Origin: Daejeonella lutea
GTDB lineage: Bacteria > Bacteroidota > Bacteroidia > Sphingobacteriales > Sphingobacteriaceae
Length of the DNA: 64,000 bases
Direction: 5' to 3'
NCBI RefSeq assembly: GCF_900168015.1
Contig: NZ_FUYR01000003.1
Coordinates: 248,001 to 312,000 of the forward strand
Under the pieces are notes generated by a model. It made no database searches and was not told the origin of the DNA. It saw nothing but the letters and a program-made list of their open reading frames with translations. Below are positions 16,888 to 27,155 of the stretch, piece by piece; positions within the stretch are counted from its first letter, which is position 1; every line of letters starts with the position of its first letter. A program made the position numbers and the translations under genes.

Positions 16888-19677
16888 ATGGATAACTTAT
16901 CATACATCAGTAACGCGAATTCTGCCTACATCGATTCTCTCTACCAATCTTACAAAGAAGACCCAAATTCAGTTGATTTCGGCTGGCAGAAGTTTTTCGA
17001 AGGTTTTGACTTTGGTCGCGGTTCTGAGGCAGGCGTTGTAAGTGCTGAAACTCCTGATCATTTTTTTAAAGAGATTAATGTTTTAAACATGATCAACGGC
17101 TATCGCCAGCGTGGTCATTTATTTACGAAAACAAATCCTGTACGTGAAAGAAGGTCTTATTATCCTGGAAAAGAGCTTGAAACATTTGGCTTACAGGAAT
17201 CTGATCTGGAAACTGTTTTTAATGCGGGTGTGGAAGTAGGCCTCGGTCCTGCAAAATTGAAAGATATTATTGCTCTTATCGAGCAGACGTATTGCCAATC
17301 GATTGGCGTAGAATATAAATACCTTCGTAATCCTGAAAAGTTAAAATGGTTTGAGCAACGCATGGAAAGCGAGCGCAACACCCCGAACTTTAGCATTGAA
17401 ACGAAGAAGCGGATACTTGGGAAACTAAATGAAGCTGTTGTTTTCGAGAATTTCCTTGGTACAAAGTTTCTGGGACAAAAGCGCTTTTCACTTGAAGGAG
17501 CCGAAGCTGTTATTCCTGCGCTTGATTCGGTAATTGAAAAGGGTGCAGAGCTTGGTATTGAAGAATTTGTAATTGGTATGGCACACAGGGGACGATTGAA
17601 CGTTCTTGCCAATATCATGTATAAGACCTACAAGAATATCTTTTCTGAGTTCGAAGGAAAAGGGTTCGATGTTAACACTCCTTTCGGAGGTGACGTTAAA
17701 TACCACCTGGGATATTCGACAGACGTTGAAACGCAGTCTGGTAAAAAAGTTCACCTTAGCTTATGTCCAAATCCATCTCACTTAGAGGCAGTAGACCCAC
17801 TGGTAGAAGGTATGGTACGGTCAAAAATTGACTTTAAATATGGCGGGGATTACAAGCGGATTGCACCAATCTTAATTCATGGTGATGCATCTTTGGCTGG
17901 TCAGGGAATCACCTATGAGGTTTTGCAAATGGCGAAGCTTGAAGGTTACCGTACGGGAGGAAGTATCCATTTAGTCATAAACAATCAGGTCGGTTTCACT
18001 ACAAATTACAAAGATGCCCGCTCATCCACGTATTGTACCGACCTTGCGAAAACCACATTATCACCTGTATTCCACGTAAACGGGGATGATGTTGAAGCAA
18101 TAGTATATGCTATAAATATGGCGGTGGAGTATCGTCAGAAATATCATAACGATGTTTTCATTGATATTCTATGCTACCGTCGTTTCGGTCACAATGAAGC
18201 TGATGAGCCTAAATTCACGCAGCCTTTACTTTATAAAGCGATAGAGAAACATCCTAATCCAAGGGAGATCTACAACAAAAAACTACTTGAACAAGGGAGT
18301 GTTGATGCCAATCTTGCAAAAGAGATGGAGAAGAACTTCAGGGCATTATTGCAGGAAAGGCTGAATGAGGCGAAGGAGGATGAATCTTATTCTGCAATGA
18401 ATTCTGTTCTTGCCGGATCATGGAAAGGTCTTCGTTTAGCAACAAACTGGATCGGTTCGAAGTCTGACACCAAGGTGCCTGCCAAAAAGCTTTTGTCAAT
18501 AGCCAAAGCTATTTCTACGCTGCCAGGAGAGAAGAAATTTTTCAAGAAGATTGAAAAGTTATTTGAGGACCGTAAGCGAATGTCAGAAACGAAAGTTTTT
18601 GATTGGGCAATGGGGGAATTAATGGCCTATGGATCACTCCTTGAAGATGGTTTCAGAGTGCGTGTTAGCGGTCAGGACGTTGAGCGGGGTACTTTCTCAC
18701 ACAGGCACGCGGTTCTAACGCTTGAAGATTCAGAAGAAGAGTATGTTCCATTGGCACAACTAGACAAAGGGCAGGCAAAATTTGAAATATATAACTCCCA
18801 CCTATCCGAATACGGTGTTCTGGGATTTGAATATGGCTATGCCTTAGCTAATCCTATGGCACTGGTAATTTGGGAAGCTCAGTTTGGCGATTTTGTCAAC
18901 GGTGCCCAGATCATGATTGATCAGTTTATAACCAGTGCAGAAACAAAGTGGCAACGCTCTAATGGGCTTGTAATGTTGCTGCCTCATGGTTATGAAGGAC
19001 AAGGCCCGGAGCATTCGTCTGCAAGAATTGAACGTTTTATGGAAGCTTGTGCCGATGATAATATCCAGGTAGCTAATTGTACTACTCCTGCCAATTTCTT
19101 CCACCTGCTGCGCAGACAATTGAAACGTGATTTCCGCAAGCCACTGGTTGTGTTTACGCCAAAAAGCTTGTTAAGAAGTCCGCAGTGTGTTAGTAAGCTT
19201 GAAGAATTTACCGAAGGCGGATTCCGTGAGGTGATTGATGACAGCTACGTTAAAGCTTCTGATGTGAAGCGAGTGTTATTTTGTTCCGGTAAAATCTACT
19301 ATGATTTGCTCGAGAAGCAACAAGCTGATAAGAGAACGGATGTGGCAATTGTTCGATTAGAACAACTTTATCCGACGCCTTACGAACAAATGGATGCCAT
19401 CAGGACCAAGTATAAGAAGGCAAAAGAGTATGTGTGGGTTCAGGAAGAGCCAGAAAATATGGGTGTCTGGCCATATATCGCCAGGAAATTCCGCAAGTCG
19501 GAATTTGATTTTGATGTAGTTTCCCGTAAGGAGAGCAGTAGTACTGCTACAGGTTATGCCAAGCAGCACATCGCACAGCAGTTGTTTGTTGTCGGACAAG
19601 CATTTGAAACCTCTGCCGGCCCGGAAGTGAAGAAAAAAGTAGAAAAGACAACACAAAAAGTTGTTAATATTGACTAA
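16888..19677 (+). CDS. sucA: 2-oxoglutarate dehydrogenase E1 component
   Basis: The thiamine-diphosphate E1 subunit decarboxylates 2-oxoglutarate and passes the succinyl group to the lipoyl domain of SucB. The 929 residues are full length. The N-terminal segment YIDSLYQSYKEDPNSVDFGWQKFF is the usual E2-binding helix. The active-site region shows GMAHRGRLNVLANIM near 231, then CPNPSHLEAVDPLVEG and IHGDASLAGQG with VINNQVGFTTNYKDARSS (all in part), which bind ThDP and Mg. The C-terminal half carries the transketolase-like segment ending in the DFVNGAQIMIDQFI region. sucB follows 21 bases later. Confidence 0.97.
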   Translation: MDNLSYISNANSAYIDSLYQSYKEDPNSVDFGWQKFFEGFDFGRGSEAGVVSAETPDHFFKEINVLNMINGYRQRGHLFTKTNPVRERRSYYPGKELETFGLQESDLETVFNAGVEVGLGPAKLKDIIALIEQTYCQSIGVEYKYLRNPEKLKWFEQRMESERNTPNFSIETKKRILGKLNEAVVFENFLGTKFLGQKRFSLEGAEAVIPALDSVIEKGAELGIEEFVIGMAHRGRLNVLANIMYKTYKNIFSEFEGKGFDVNTPFGGDVKYHLGYSTDVETQSGKKVHLSLCPNPSHLEAVDPLVEGMVRSKIDFKYGGDYKRIAPILIHGDASLAGQGITYEVLQMAKLEGYRTGGSIHLVINNQVGFTTNYKDARSSTYCTDLAKTTLSPVFHVNGDDVEAIVYAINMAVEYRQKYHNDVFIDILCYRRFGHNEADEPKFTQPLLYKAIEKHPNPREIYNKKLLEQGSVDANLAKEMEKNFRALLQERLNEAKEDESYSAMNSVLAGSWKGLRLATNWIGSKSDTKVPAKKLLSIAKAISTLPGEKKFFKKIEKLFEDRKRMSETKVFDWAMGELMAYGSLLEDGFRVRVSGQDVERGTFSHRHAVLTLEDSEEEYVPLAQLDKGQAKFEIYNSHLSEYGVLGFEYGYALANPMALVIWEAQFGDFVNGAQIMIDQFITSAETKWQRSNGLVMLLPHGYEGQGPEHSSARIERFMEACADDNIQVANCTTPANFFHLLRRQLKRDFRKPLVVFTPKSLLRSPQCVSKLEEFTEGGFREVIDDSYVKASDVKRVLFCSGKIYYDLLEKQQADKRTDVAIVRLEQLYPTPYEQMDAIRTKYKKAKEYVWVQEEPENMGVWPYIARKFRKSEFDFDVVSRKESSSTATGYAKQHIAQQLFVVGQAFETSAGPEVKKKVEKTTQKVVNID

Positions 19678-19698
19678 TAGAAATAACCAAAAACCATT

Positions 19699-20931
19699 AT
19701 GAGTTTAGTGATCAAAGTTCCGCCAGTTGGCGAATCTATTTCAGAAGTAACATTGTCCCAGTGGATCAAAAAAGACGGGGACTATGTAGAAATGGATGAA
19801 GTAATTGCCGAATTAGAATCTGATAAGGCAACCTTCGAACTAACCGCTGAGAAGGCAGGGACTTTAAAGACAATTGCTAATGAAGGCGATACACTAGAGA
19901 TTGGTGCACCTGTTTGCAGCATTGAAGAAGGCGGTAAGTCTGAAAGCAAACCTGCAGCCCAGGAAGCTGCTCCTGCAAAGGAAGAGTCTAACGCACCTGC
20001 AGCTAAATCCGAAGAAAAGGGATCAACTTATGCATCCGGAACGCCCTCACCTGCTGCAGCGAAAATACTTGCTGAAAAAGGTGTTGATGCCGCCGGTGTT
20101 AAGGGGACCGGAGTAGATGGACGTTTGACCAAGGAGGATGCGCTTAAAGCAGAGGCCGGCAAAAAGGCCGCACCAGCTGCTACGCCTGCTGCTGCACCAG
20201 CTTCTCCTGCTAGAGCTGGAGTGCCTGGTTCACGGGTTGAACGCCGCGAAAAGATGTCTTCTCTGCGAAAAACGGTAGCTAAGCGTCTTGTGGCAGTCAG
20301 AAATGAAACTGCGATGCTAACAACTTTCAATGAAGTTGATATGCAGCCAATCATGGATATCCGTGCCAAATACAAAGATAAGTTTAAAGAAAAGCATGGA
20401 GTGGGTTTAGGATTTATGTCCTTCTTCACTAAAGCAGTTTGTGAAGCCCTTAAGGATTTTCCGTCCGTAAATGCCCGTATAGAGGGTGAAGAGATTGTGT
20501 TTAACGAGTTTGCTGATATTTCAATTGCGGTATCTGCCCCGAAGGGTTTGGTCGTTCCGGTAATTAGAAATGCAGAGTCAATGTCACTCGCTCAGATCGA
20601 AGCTTCCGTTATGGAACTGGCGGTTAAGGCCCGCGACAGTAAGTTGACTTTGGAAGAAATGACTGGAGGAACCTTTACGATCACCAATGGTGGGGTATTC
20701 GGATCTATGATGTCGACACCAATTATTAATGCACCGCAATCAGCGATATTAGGGATGCATAATATAGTCGAACGCCCCGTAGCTCTGAATGGTCAGGTTG
20801 TTATCCGACCGATCATGTATGTGGCTTTGTCATATGACCATAGAATCATCGACGGACGCGAATCTGTGGGATTCCTGGTGAGGGTTAAGCAGTTATTGGA
20901 AGATCCTGCCAGATTATTGTTGGGAATATAA
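19699..20931 (+). CDS. sucB: Dihydrolipoyllysine succinyltransferase (E2 of the OGDH complex)
   Basis: The core E2 protein takes succinyl from SucA to CoA. Domains in order: lipoyl domain, residues 1-78, with the lipoyl lysine in ESDKATFEL (about Lys43); a linker rich in Ala, Pro and Lys, about 80-108; the peripheral-subunit-binding domain, [23 protein letters not shown], about 114-148; a second Ala-Pro linker; and the catalytic domain from about 180 to the end, with the active-site His in [16 protein letters not shown]. The lipoamide dehydrogenase subunit may be LpdA encoded 8 kb downstream. A long hairpin follows the gene. Confidence 0.96.
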   Translation: MSLVIKVPPVGESISEVTLSQWIKKDGDYVEMDEVIAELESDKATFELTAEKAGTLKTIANEGDTLEIGAPVCSIEEGGKSESKPAAQEAAPAKEESNAPAAKSEEKGSTYASGTPSPAAAKILAEKGVDAAGVKGTGVDGRLTKEDALKAEAGKKAAPAATPAAAPASPARAGVPGSRVERREKMSSLRKTVAKRLVAVRNETAMLTTFNEVDMQPIMDIRAKYKDKFKEKHGVGLGFMSFFTKAVCEALKDFPSVNARIEGEEIVFNEFADISIAVSAPKGLVVPVIRNAESMSLAQIEASVMELAVKARDSKLTLEEMTGGTFTITNGGVFGSMMSTPIINAPQSAILGMHNIVERPVALNGQVVIRPIMYVALSYDHRIIDGRESVGFLVRVKQLLEDPARLLLGI

Positions 20932-20939
20932 ATAGTGAT

Positions 20940-20967
20940 ACGTTGTACGTAATACGTTTTACGTTAC
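20940..20967. repeat. Heptad array (ACGTTGT dialect), 4 units
   Basis: Units acgttgt, acgtaat, acgtttt, acgttac, starting eight bases after the sucB stop. The same dialect flanks the lpdA-crtZ gap. Confidence 0.85.
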
Positions 20968-20970
20968 TGG

Positions 20971-21016
20971 CCTAACGCACAAAGCCCGCTGATCTTCAGC
21001 GGGCTTTGTGGTTAGG
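20971..21016. terminator. Long hairpin after sucB
   Basis: A perfect 15-base stem (CACAAAGCCCGCTGA, 20978-20992, with 20996-21010) closes a 3-base loop. It is extended by CCTAAC/GTTAGG (20971-20976 with 21011-21016) with one bulged base. It lies between convergent genes and probably ends transcription from both sides, although no strong T-run follows on either strand. Confidence 0.8.
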
Positions 21017-21099
21017 CTGTAATGTTGTCAGTCCAGACTTCAATAAGGTGGTACTTCGGAAGGAAATCCCAATCCTCCAATCCTACTCTTTGCTCTTAA

Positions 21100-21837
21100 T
21101 TAAAGTTTAGATATTCTACCCGAGCCGCTCTTAGACGACTTAACATCAGCACTTCCGCTGTATCTGATATTTCCAGATCCGCTCATGGCTGCTTCCAGTG
21201 ATTTATTCGCGTTAACAGAGATATCTCCTGAGCCGCTTACCCTGGCGCTCGTTACGTTGGTTCGGAGGCTATTACCCTCAAAACCTCCCGAGCCATTTAC
21301 ATTTATCTTCGCATTTTCGGCCCTGCCGCTTGCCTTAATTTCTCCAGATCCACTAATGGTGGCTAAATAGTTTGTTGCATCAACCGTAAGGGTAATACTT
21401 CCCGATCCGCTTAGAGTGGTGGTTACGTCAGACGATTTAACGGTGCCTTTGACATTTATGTCGCCAGAACCACTGAGTGTGATGCTTTTTAAGGATTTAG
21501 CGTTCACATAAATGTTGACCTTTCCACTCCAGCTATTTTTCCAGCTTCCGGTGCTTTTTTTATTCCTAATCTTCAGAATGCCATTTTCTACTACTGTTTC
21601 AATATCTGCTATCTGATCCGCATCTCCTTCAAGCTTCAAGCTTTCAGTATTTCCCATAGTTATGGTAACATTGTAGCTGCCGGCTGATGTGATTCCTGTA
21701 AAGCCGGAAACATTTCGGGTTTCATCAGCTACAGATTTTGTGCTATTTACCACCGTGATCAATGCGGCATAAGAGTCAACATGGGAACTGGCTACCAGTA
21801 GGGCCAGGATAGCGAGGTATGTTTTAAAAACTTTCAT
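21100..21837 (-). CDS. DUF2807 exported protein (head GIN domain)
   Basis: The 245 residues begin with a signal peptide (MKVFKTYLAILALLVASS, cleavage near residue 24). The rest is a DUF2807-type beta-helix, seen as repeated GSGDI, GSGSI, GSGEI and GSGNI turns spaced 15-25 residues apart. These secreted or periplasmic proteins are common in Bacteroidota. A role in adhesion or in the envelope stress response has been suggested but is not established. The gene is single and convergent with sucB across the long hairpin. Confidence 0.88.
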   Translation of the reverse strand: MKVFKTYLAILALLVASSHVDSYAALITVVNSTKSVADETRNVSGFTGITSAGSYNVTITMGNTESLKLEGDADQIADIETVVENGILKIRNKKSTGSWKNSWSGKVNIYVNAKSLKSITLSGSGDINVKGTVKSSDVTTTLSGSGSITLTVDATNYLATISGSGEIKASGRAENAKINVNGSGGFEGNSLRTNVTSARVSGSGDISVNANKSLEAAMSGSGNIRYSGSADVKSSKSGSGRISKL

Positions 21838-22086
21838 ATTATTAGTTTAGGTGTGTTTATGATCATAAGACGAGCCGTGGGAAGAAACGTTGCAGTAAAA
21901 TGATAAATATTTTTTAAAGCACTGATAATAACGGTATAATCACCCCGTTTTTGTTTCTTTAATTGCGGAATTAACCACCCTCAATTACAAGGACTAACCA
22001 TCCAAAACCTTATCCTTCGTTAGAATTTATTACGGCATTTGTCATGGGGATGGCATCTGTTCGTTTAGGCTTTGCTTATAAGTTTA

Positions 22087-25000
22087 ATGAGGAAACTTTT
22101 ACTGTTTGTGCTTTTAACCATGGCGTTTTCTGGGGTTTATTCACAATCTTGTGATGCACCCAAGGCAAACGGCGTAACGATATGTGCTGGTTCTACAACT
22201 ACACTCACTGCGTCAGGGGGTGGGGGTGAGTATCGGTGGTACAATTCGCTTTCTGATGGGACATTACTTGCCACAGGTGGAGAATTTGTAACTCCCGTTC
22301 TGAGCACTACAACCACCTATTTTGTTGAGGTAGTTAATAATGATTGTATAAGTCCGAGAACGGCAGTAACGGTAACAGTGGGGGTTAAGCCAACTGCTGC
22401 CGGAGCTAATATATGTGCAGGCACCTCGGTGACACTAAACGCCGGTGGAACAGGAGGAGTTTATCAATGGTTTGATGCGGCAACGGAAGGAAATTTACTT
22501 CATGAAGGGAGCTCATTCAAAACACCCGAACTTCTTACGTCGACGACATATTTTGTTCAGACAACAGTAGACGGATGCACGAGTTCACGAACCGCTGTTG
22601 CAGTTACAGTAAATGCAAGGCAGGACCCACCTGATGTCCCGGATCGATCAATTTGCGCTGGCTCAACCACCATATTGACGGCTTCAGGCTCATCCGGAGG
22701 CATTTATCAATGGTTCGATGTGCCGGAGGGTGGCCAGCCACTTATAATTAGTCCTGATTACACTACACCTGCTCTCAACACTACTACAGTGTTTTATGTT
22801 CAGTCGGTATTGAACGGTTGTACAAGTTTGCGTAAAGCCGTGACCATTACAGTAAACCCGATTCCTGCCGTGCCGGCAGTGTCTGGTATTACTATTTGCA
22901 GCGGATCAGTGACGACACTAAAGGCCAGTGGGGGTGATTCATACAATTGGTATGCTGTTCCTTCGAGGGGCAATCCTATTGCCACAGGAGCAAATTTCAC
23001 CACTCCGGCACTCAACAGAACCACTACTTATTACGTTGAAACGGTATCGAATGGCTGCGCAAGTCCAAGAACTGCAGTAACCGTGAATGTCACCCCAGTG
23101 CCAGAACCACCAAAAGTTTCCGGGCAGACAGGATGCCTGGGGACCGCTTTAACTCTGGTGGCGCCAAGTGTCGACGGTGTCACCTATTCCTGGTTTGATG
23201 CAGCTGAAGGCGGAACACTACTGGCTCAAACAACAACTTTTACTACTCCTATCCTAAATGCCAATACAACCTATTTTGTACAGTCGGAAAATAGTGGTTG
23301 TGTAAGCACCAGAACTGCGGTGAACGTAAATTTGGTTTCGGCTCCCAAGGCACCAGTTATAGCGGACATCACAACTTGCTCGGGCAATACAATAGTTTTA
23401 ACCCCGGATTCAGTGGAAGGGAGCGTCGAATGGTATGACGCTCCCGTTGGCGGAAATTTACTGCTAACCGCCCCTCAGTTTACAACACCCGTTTTGACGG
23501 CAAATACGACGTACTATGTACAGAACTCCTTAAATGGTTGCCCAAGCGAACGTGTTCCCGTTAAGATAACGGTTAAAGCAGCACCGCCAACACCGGTTGT
23601 TGCGGACTTAACGATCTGCCCCGGTAACACTACAGTCCTGGCAGTTGCTCCCTCGACCTCCTCAACGCAGGCAGGTAATGTGGAATATCATTGGTTCGAT
23701 GCGGCAGGTAACTTACTTGGAATTGCTCCGACGTATACCACTCCTGCACTGAATGCGGATATTACCTATTATGTTCAGGCTGTACTAGATGGATGTACCA
23801 GCGCAAGGATTCCTGTTACTGTAAAGATAGCCACACCACCCGGCAGATTATTCCGATATCCGTCCGGAACTTATTGCAAAGATAGCCGTGATCCAGTCCC
23901 AATCAAATTCACGACACTCACTGGTACGTTCAGCGCAATGCCGGCTGGTGTCGTATTTAAAAATACCGCTACCGGTGAAATCGACTTAAATGCGAGTGCG
24001 GTTGGAGATTATATTGTCACGTTCAAAGCGAATGCTCCATGCTCGCCATCCACTTTTGTGGAGTTACGGATAACACGCACAACAAACGCCGAATTCAAAT
24101 TGGAAGGACCGTATTGCCAGGGAGAGACAAATCCGTTTTTAACCTATCCCACAGGAGGAAGCGGTGGAGTAATTAGCGTCTCCACGAGCGGATTGTTCTT
24201 TGCAAGCGACGGCTCAATCGATCTCCAGAGAACCCGCCCGGGCACATATATTATTACGAATACAATCCCGTCTAACGGAGGCTCCTGCGTTTCGACGTCT
24301 GCATCAGATACTGTCGTGATTTTGCCATCAGTACTGGTAAATGCCGGAATAGATCAGGTAATTATACCCGGGTCTAATGTCAATTTAACAGGTACGGTCG
24401 GTTATAGTTCAAATCATTCATGGTCAGGTGGAAAAGGCACTTTTAGTGATGTTACGAGCCTTAAACCAACTTACACCCCAGCGCCCGATGAGTCGAACAT
24501 CAGGCTATTCCTTACCGCAAAAGGTGTTGCTCCCTGCCTTACAGAGAAAATAGATACCATTGATATTGCCGTTCTTTTTCCGCCGATAACGGCAGATCAA
24601 ACTATATGCTATGGTAGCACAGCAACTATCAGTTTGAATAGTGAATCGAATTATACCTATGAATGGTATGATTCGGCATCGGGGGGAACACCGATGTTAA
24701 GTAATCCCTCGTTCATTAGCCCTGCGTTAACCAGGAATACAACCTATTATGTGAGATCAACACTGGGAGGTTTGGCAAGTCCAAGAATGGCGGTTAGAAT
24801 TACTGTACTTCCGAGGATAGATGCACCCAAAGCAAATGGAACGGCAATTTGTGCGGGTGGTACAGCTAGCCTTAATGCCACAGGGTCAGGAGGGACGTTC
24901 AGATGGTACGATGATGCTGCGGGTGGGAATATATTGAGTACGGAAGCTGTATTTATCACTCCGGCACTGACTTCTACAACCACTTACTACGTACAACAGG

Positions 25001-27153
25001 TATCGGGCAATTGTGCGAGCTCGATGACGCCTGTTACGGTTACTGTTGCCCCAAAGCCAGTAGTCACGAGTGCTGCTTTGTTCACAATATGCGATTCCAC
25101 TTCCTTGAATTATCAGATTACCGCGAGCCTTCCAGGCACCAGCTTTTCATGGAGCAGGGCTGCAGTTCCGGGTATAATTAATGAAGCATCGACTGGACAA
25201 ACGTCACCGATCATTAGAGAAACTCTTAACAGTACTTTAACTTCACCGGTTGAAGTTACTTATGTGATAACCCCATCACTGAATGGCTGTATTGGAGACC
25301 CTTTCAACTTTGTGGTAACGGTTGACCCAAGCCCCAATGTACTAAGTGCTTCGTTCGGGCAAATTTGTAATAATTCAGCATCCAACTATACTATTGAGTA
25401 TAACATGGCGGGAACCAATTTCAATTGGAGCAGGGCTGCAGTTCCAGGCATAAGTAATCGTGCGATAGGCGGTCAGATGTCCCACACTATCAGGGAAGTT
25501 CTTACTAACACAACCAATGCTCCGGTAGATGTTACTTACATATTCCATCAATCATATGCCGGTTGCGCCGGTACTCCATTCAAATATGTTGTCACGGTGA
25601 ATCCGTCACCTCAAATTACCAGTAAATCAGCCGAGGTAATCTGCAATAAGTCGCCATTGAATTATACAATAACAAGTAATATTAAAGGCGCGACCTTTAC
25701 CTGGAGCAGAGCCGCCGTTGCAGGAATCAGTAATGAAGCAGCAGACGGAGTGGAAAAGTCTGATATTAGCGAGACTTTAATCAACACCACCAGATCTGCA
25801 ATTACTGTTACATACAGAATTACAGCAGTTTTTAATGGATGTCAGGCACCGATTTTCAACTATCGGGTTACAGTTAACCCAACTGCAGCTCCGGTTATTA
25901 AAGCATCGACCAAAGTTTGCGAAGGTGATAGGATTACCCTAAGTACGACACAAATTGCGGGAGCAACCTATTCCTGGAAAGGCCCTAATGGATTCCGATC
26001 AAATCATTTGAACCCTTTAATCAACAGAGCAACGGAAGCAAACGACGGCCGGTACAGCCTCGTGATCACCATCAACGGATGTGTCAGCGATACTGCATAT
26101 GCGGATATTGAAATTGTTGATCCCCCAACCGCAAATGCGGGTGCAAACCAAACCTTGTGTATCAGCACGAGCGGTGTTGTACTGAAAGGGATAATAGGAG
26201 GAGGGGCCTCGGCCGGAGCGTGGACCAGCAGCGGCAGCGGTGTATTTTCACCTTCGAACACGGATGTAAACGCAACATATGTCCCCTCTCAGAACGATAA
26301 GAATGCCGGGTTCGTTAAGTTGTCGTTAACTGCTACAAGTACTTGTGCTTCAGCTGTGTCTTCGGTTGATATAACCTTCGTTCCTATTCCGGTTGTAGAT
26401 GCCGGCGCAGATAAAGAAGTGTGTTCTCAAAGTCCGAATGTGACATTAAATGGCAAGATTTCGATTCCTCAAAATGTTATATGGGCCAGTTCAGGCACTG
26501 GAACTTTCCAGCCCTCAAACACAAGCCTGAACGCCATCTATGTTCCCAGCAGTAAGGATATCAATAAGGGGAGTGTGGTGCTGACGTTAACTTCTGCCGG
26601 CCTTAGTGTATGCCTACCGGTAATGGACGAAATTAATATTAAGATTGTTCCGCCGCCGTCTGTCAATACTGGTGCAGACATATTATTGCCGCTTGGTAGA
26701 ACAATCACACTAAACCCGAATGTTAACTATAAGGATGTTAAATATCTTTGGACCCCAGGCACGAACCTTAGCGATAATACTATTAAAAACCCTGTTCTAA
26801 CTGGCGTAGCCGACCAGGTTTACAAACTCACCGTAACCGATAGCCGCGGCTGTGTAACTGAAGACGAAATATTTGTGGATGTTTTAATGCCCATCGTTAC
26901 TTACAATACATTTAGCCCTAACGGTGATGGTATTAATGATCTGTGGAATATTCCTGAACTGACGACTTATCCCAATAATACAGTTACCGTGTTCAACAGG
27001 TATGGCGACAAAATTTTTAGTTCGGTGGGATACAAGAATCCCTGGGACGGGACTCACAACGGCTCCCCAGCGCCTGTGGGGACTTACTATTATGTGATCG
27101 ATACGAAATTCCCCGGACTTGTACATTCGGGCTATGTTACTATACTGAAGTAG
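22087..27153 (+). CDS. Giant Ig/PKD-repeat adhesin with type B T9SS sorting domain
   Basis: A 1688-residue secreted surface protein. A signal peptide (MRKLLLFVLLTMAFSGVYSQ) is followed by seven Ig-like repeats of about 80 residues. Each has the pattern ICAGS...L-A-G-Y-W-F/Y-D...TTYFVQ...GC-S-R-A-V-TV. Two unlike domains and a PKD-like one follow, then two more Ig-like repeats near residues 840-995. Three PKD_5-like repeats (FSWSRAAVPGI type) come next, then another Ig domain and two GVFSPSNT-type domains. The C-terminus is the gliding-associated type B sorting domain: TFSPNGDGINDLWNI, then NRYGDKIFSS and NPWDGTHNG. Export by the type IX system and surface attachment are expected. The ATG at 22087 starts the signal peptide. 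The ligand is unknown. Confidence 0.92.
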   Translation: MRKLLLFVLLTMAFSGVYSQSCDAPKANGVTICAGSTTTLTASGGGGEYRWYNSLSDGTLLATGGEFVTPVLSTTTTYFVEVVNNDCISPRTAVTVTVGVKPTAAGANICAGTSVTLNAGGTGGVYQWFDAATEGNLLHEGSSFKTPELLTSTTYFVQTTVDGCTSSRTAVAVTVNARQDPPDVPDRSICAGSTTILTASGSSGGIYQWFDVPEGGQPLIISPDYTTPALNTTTVFYVQSVLNGCTSLRKAVTITVNPIPAVPAVSGITICSGSVTTLKASGGDSYNWYAVPSRGNPIATGANFTTPALNRTTTYYVETVSNGCASPRTAVTVNVTPVPEPPKVSGQTGCLGTALTLVAPSVDGVTYSWFDAAEGGTLLAQTTTFTTPILNANTTYFVQSENSGCVSTRTAVNVNLVSAPKAPVIADITTCSGNTIVLTPDSVEGSVEWYDAPVGGNLLLTAPQFTTPVLTANTTYYVQNSLNGCPSERVPVKITVKAAPPTPVVADLTICPGNTTVLAVAPSTSSTQAGNVEYHWFDAAGNLLGIAPTYTTPALNADITYYVQAVLDGCTSARIPVTVKIATPPGRLFRYPSGTYCKDSRDPVPIKFTTLTGTFSAMPAGVVFKNTATGEIDLNASAVGDYIVTFKANAPCSPSTFVELRITRTTNAEFKLEGPYCQGETNPFLTYPTGGSGGVISVSTSGLFFASDGSIDLQRTRPGTYIITNTIPSNGGSCVSTSASDTVVILPSVLVNAGIDQVIIPGSNVNLTGTVGYSSNHSWSGGKGTFSDVTSLKPTYTPAPDESNIRLFLTAKGVAPCLTEKIDTIDIAVLFPPITADQTICYGSTATISLNSESNYTYEWYDSASGGTPMLSNPSFISPALTRNTTYYVRSTLGGLASPRMAVRITVLPRIDAPKANGTAICAGGTASLNATGSGGTFRWYDDAAGGNILSTEAVFITPALTSTTTYYVQQVSGNCASSMTPVTVTVAPKPVVTSAALFTICDSTSLNYQITASLPGTSFSWSRAAVPGIINEASTGQTSPIIRETLNSTLTSPVEVTYVITPSLNGCIGDPFNFVVTVDPSPNVLSASFGQICNNSASNYTIEYNMAGTNFNWSRAAVPGISNRAIGGQMSHTIREVLTNTTNAPVDVTYIFHQSYAGCAGTPFKYVVTVNPSPQITSKSAEVICNKSPLNYTITSNIKGATFTWSRAAVAGISNEAADGVEKSDISETLINTTRSAITVTYRITAVFNGCQAPIFNYRVTVNPTAAPVIKASTKVCEGDRITLSTTQIAGATYSWKGPNGFRSNHLNPLINRATEANDGRYSLVITINGCVSDTAYADIEIVDPPTANAGANQTLCISTSGVVLKGIIGGGASAGAWTSSGSGVFSPSNTDVNATYVPSQNDKNAGFVKLSLTATSTCASAVSSVDITFVPIPVVDAGADKEVCSQSPNVTLNGKISIPQNVIWASSGTGTFQPSNTSLNAIYVPSSKDINKGSVVLTLTSAGLSVCLPVMDEINIKIVPPPSVNTGADILLPLGRTITLNPNVNYKDVKYLWTPGTNLSDNTIKNPVLTGVADQVYKLTVTDSRGCVTEDEIFVDVLMPIVTYNTFSPNGDGINDLWNIPELTTYPNNTVTVFNRYGDKIFSSVGYKNPWDGTHNGSPAPVGTYYYVIDTKFPGLVHSGYVTILK

Positions 27154-27155
27154 GA

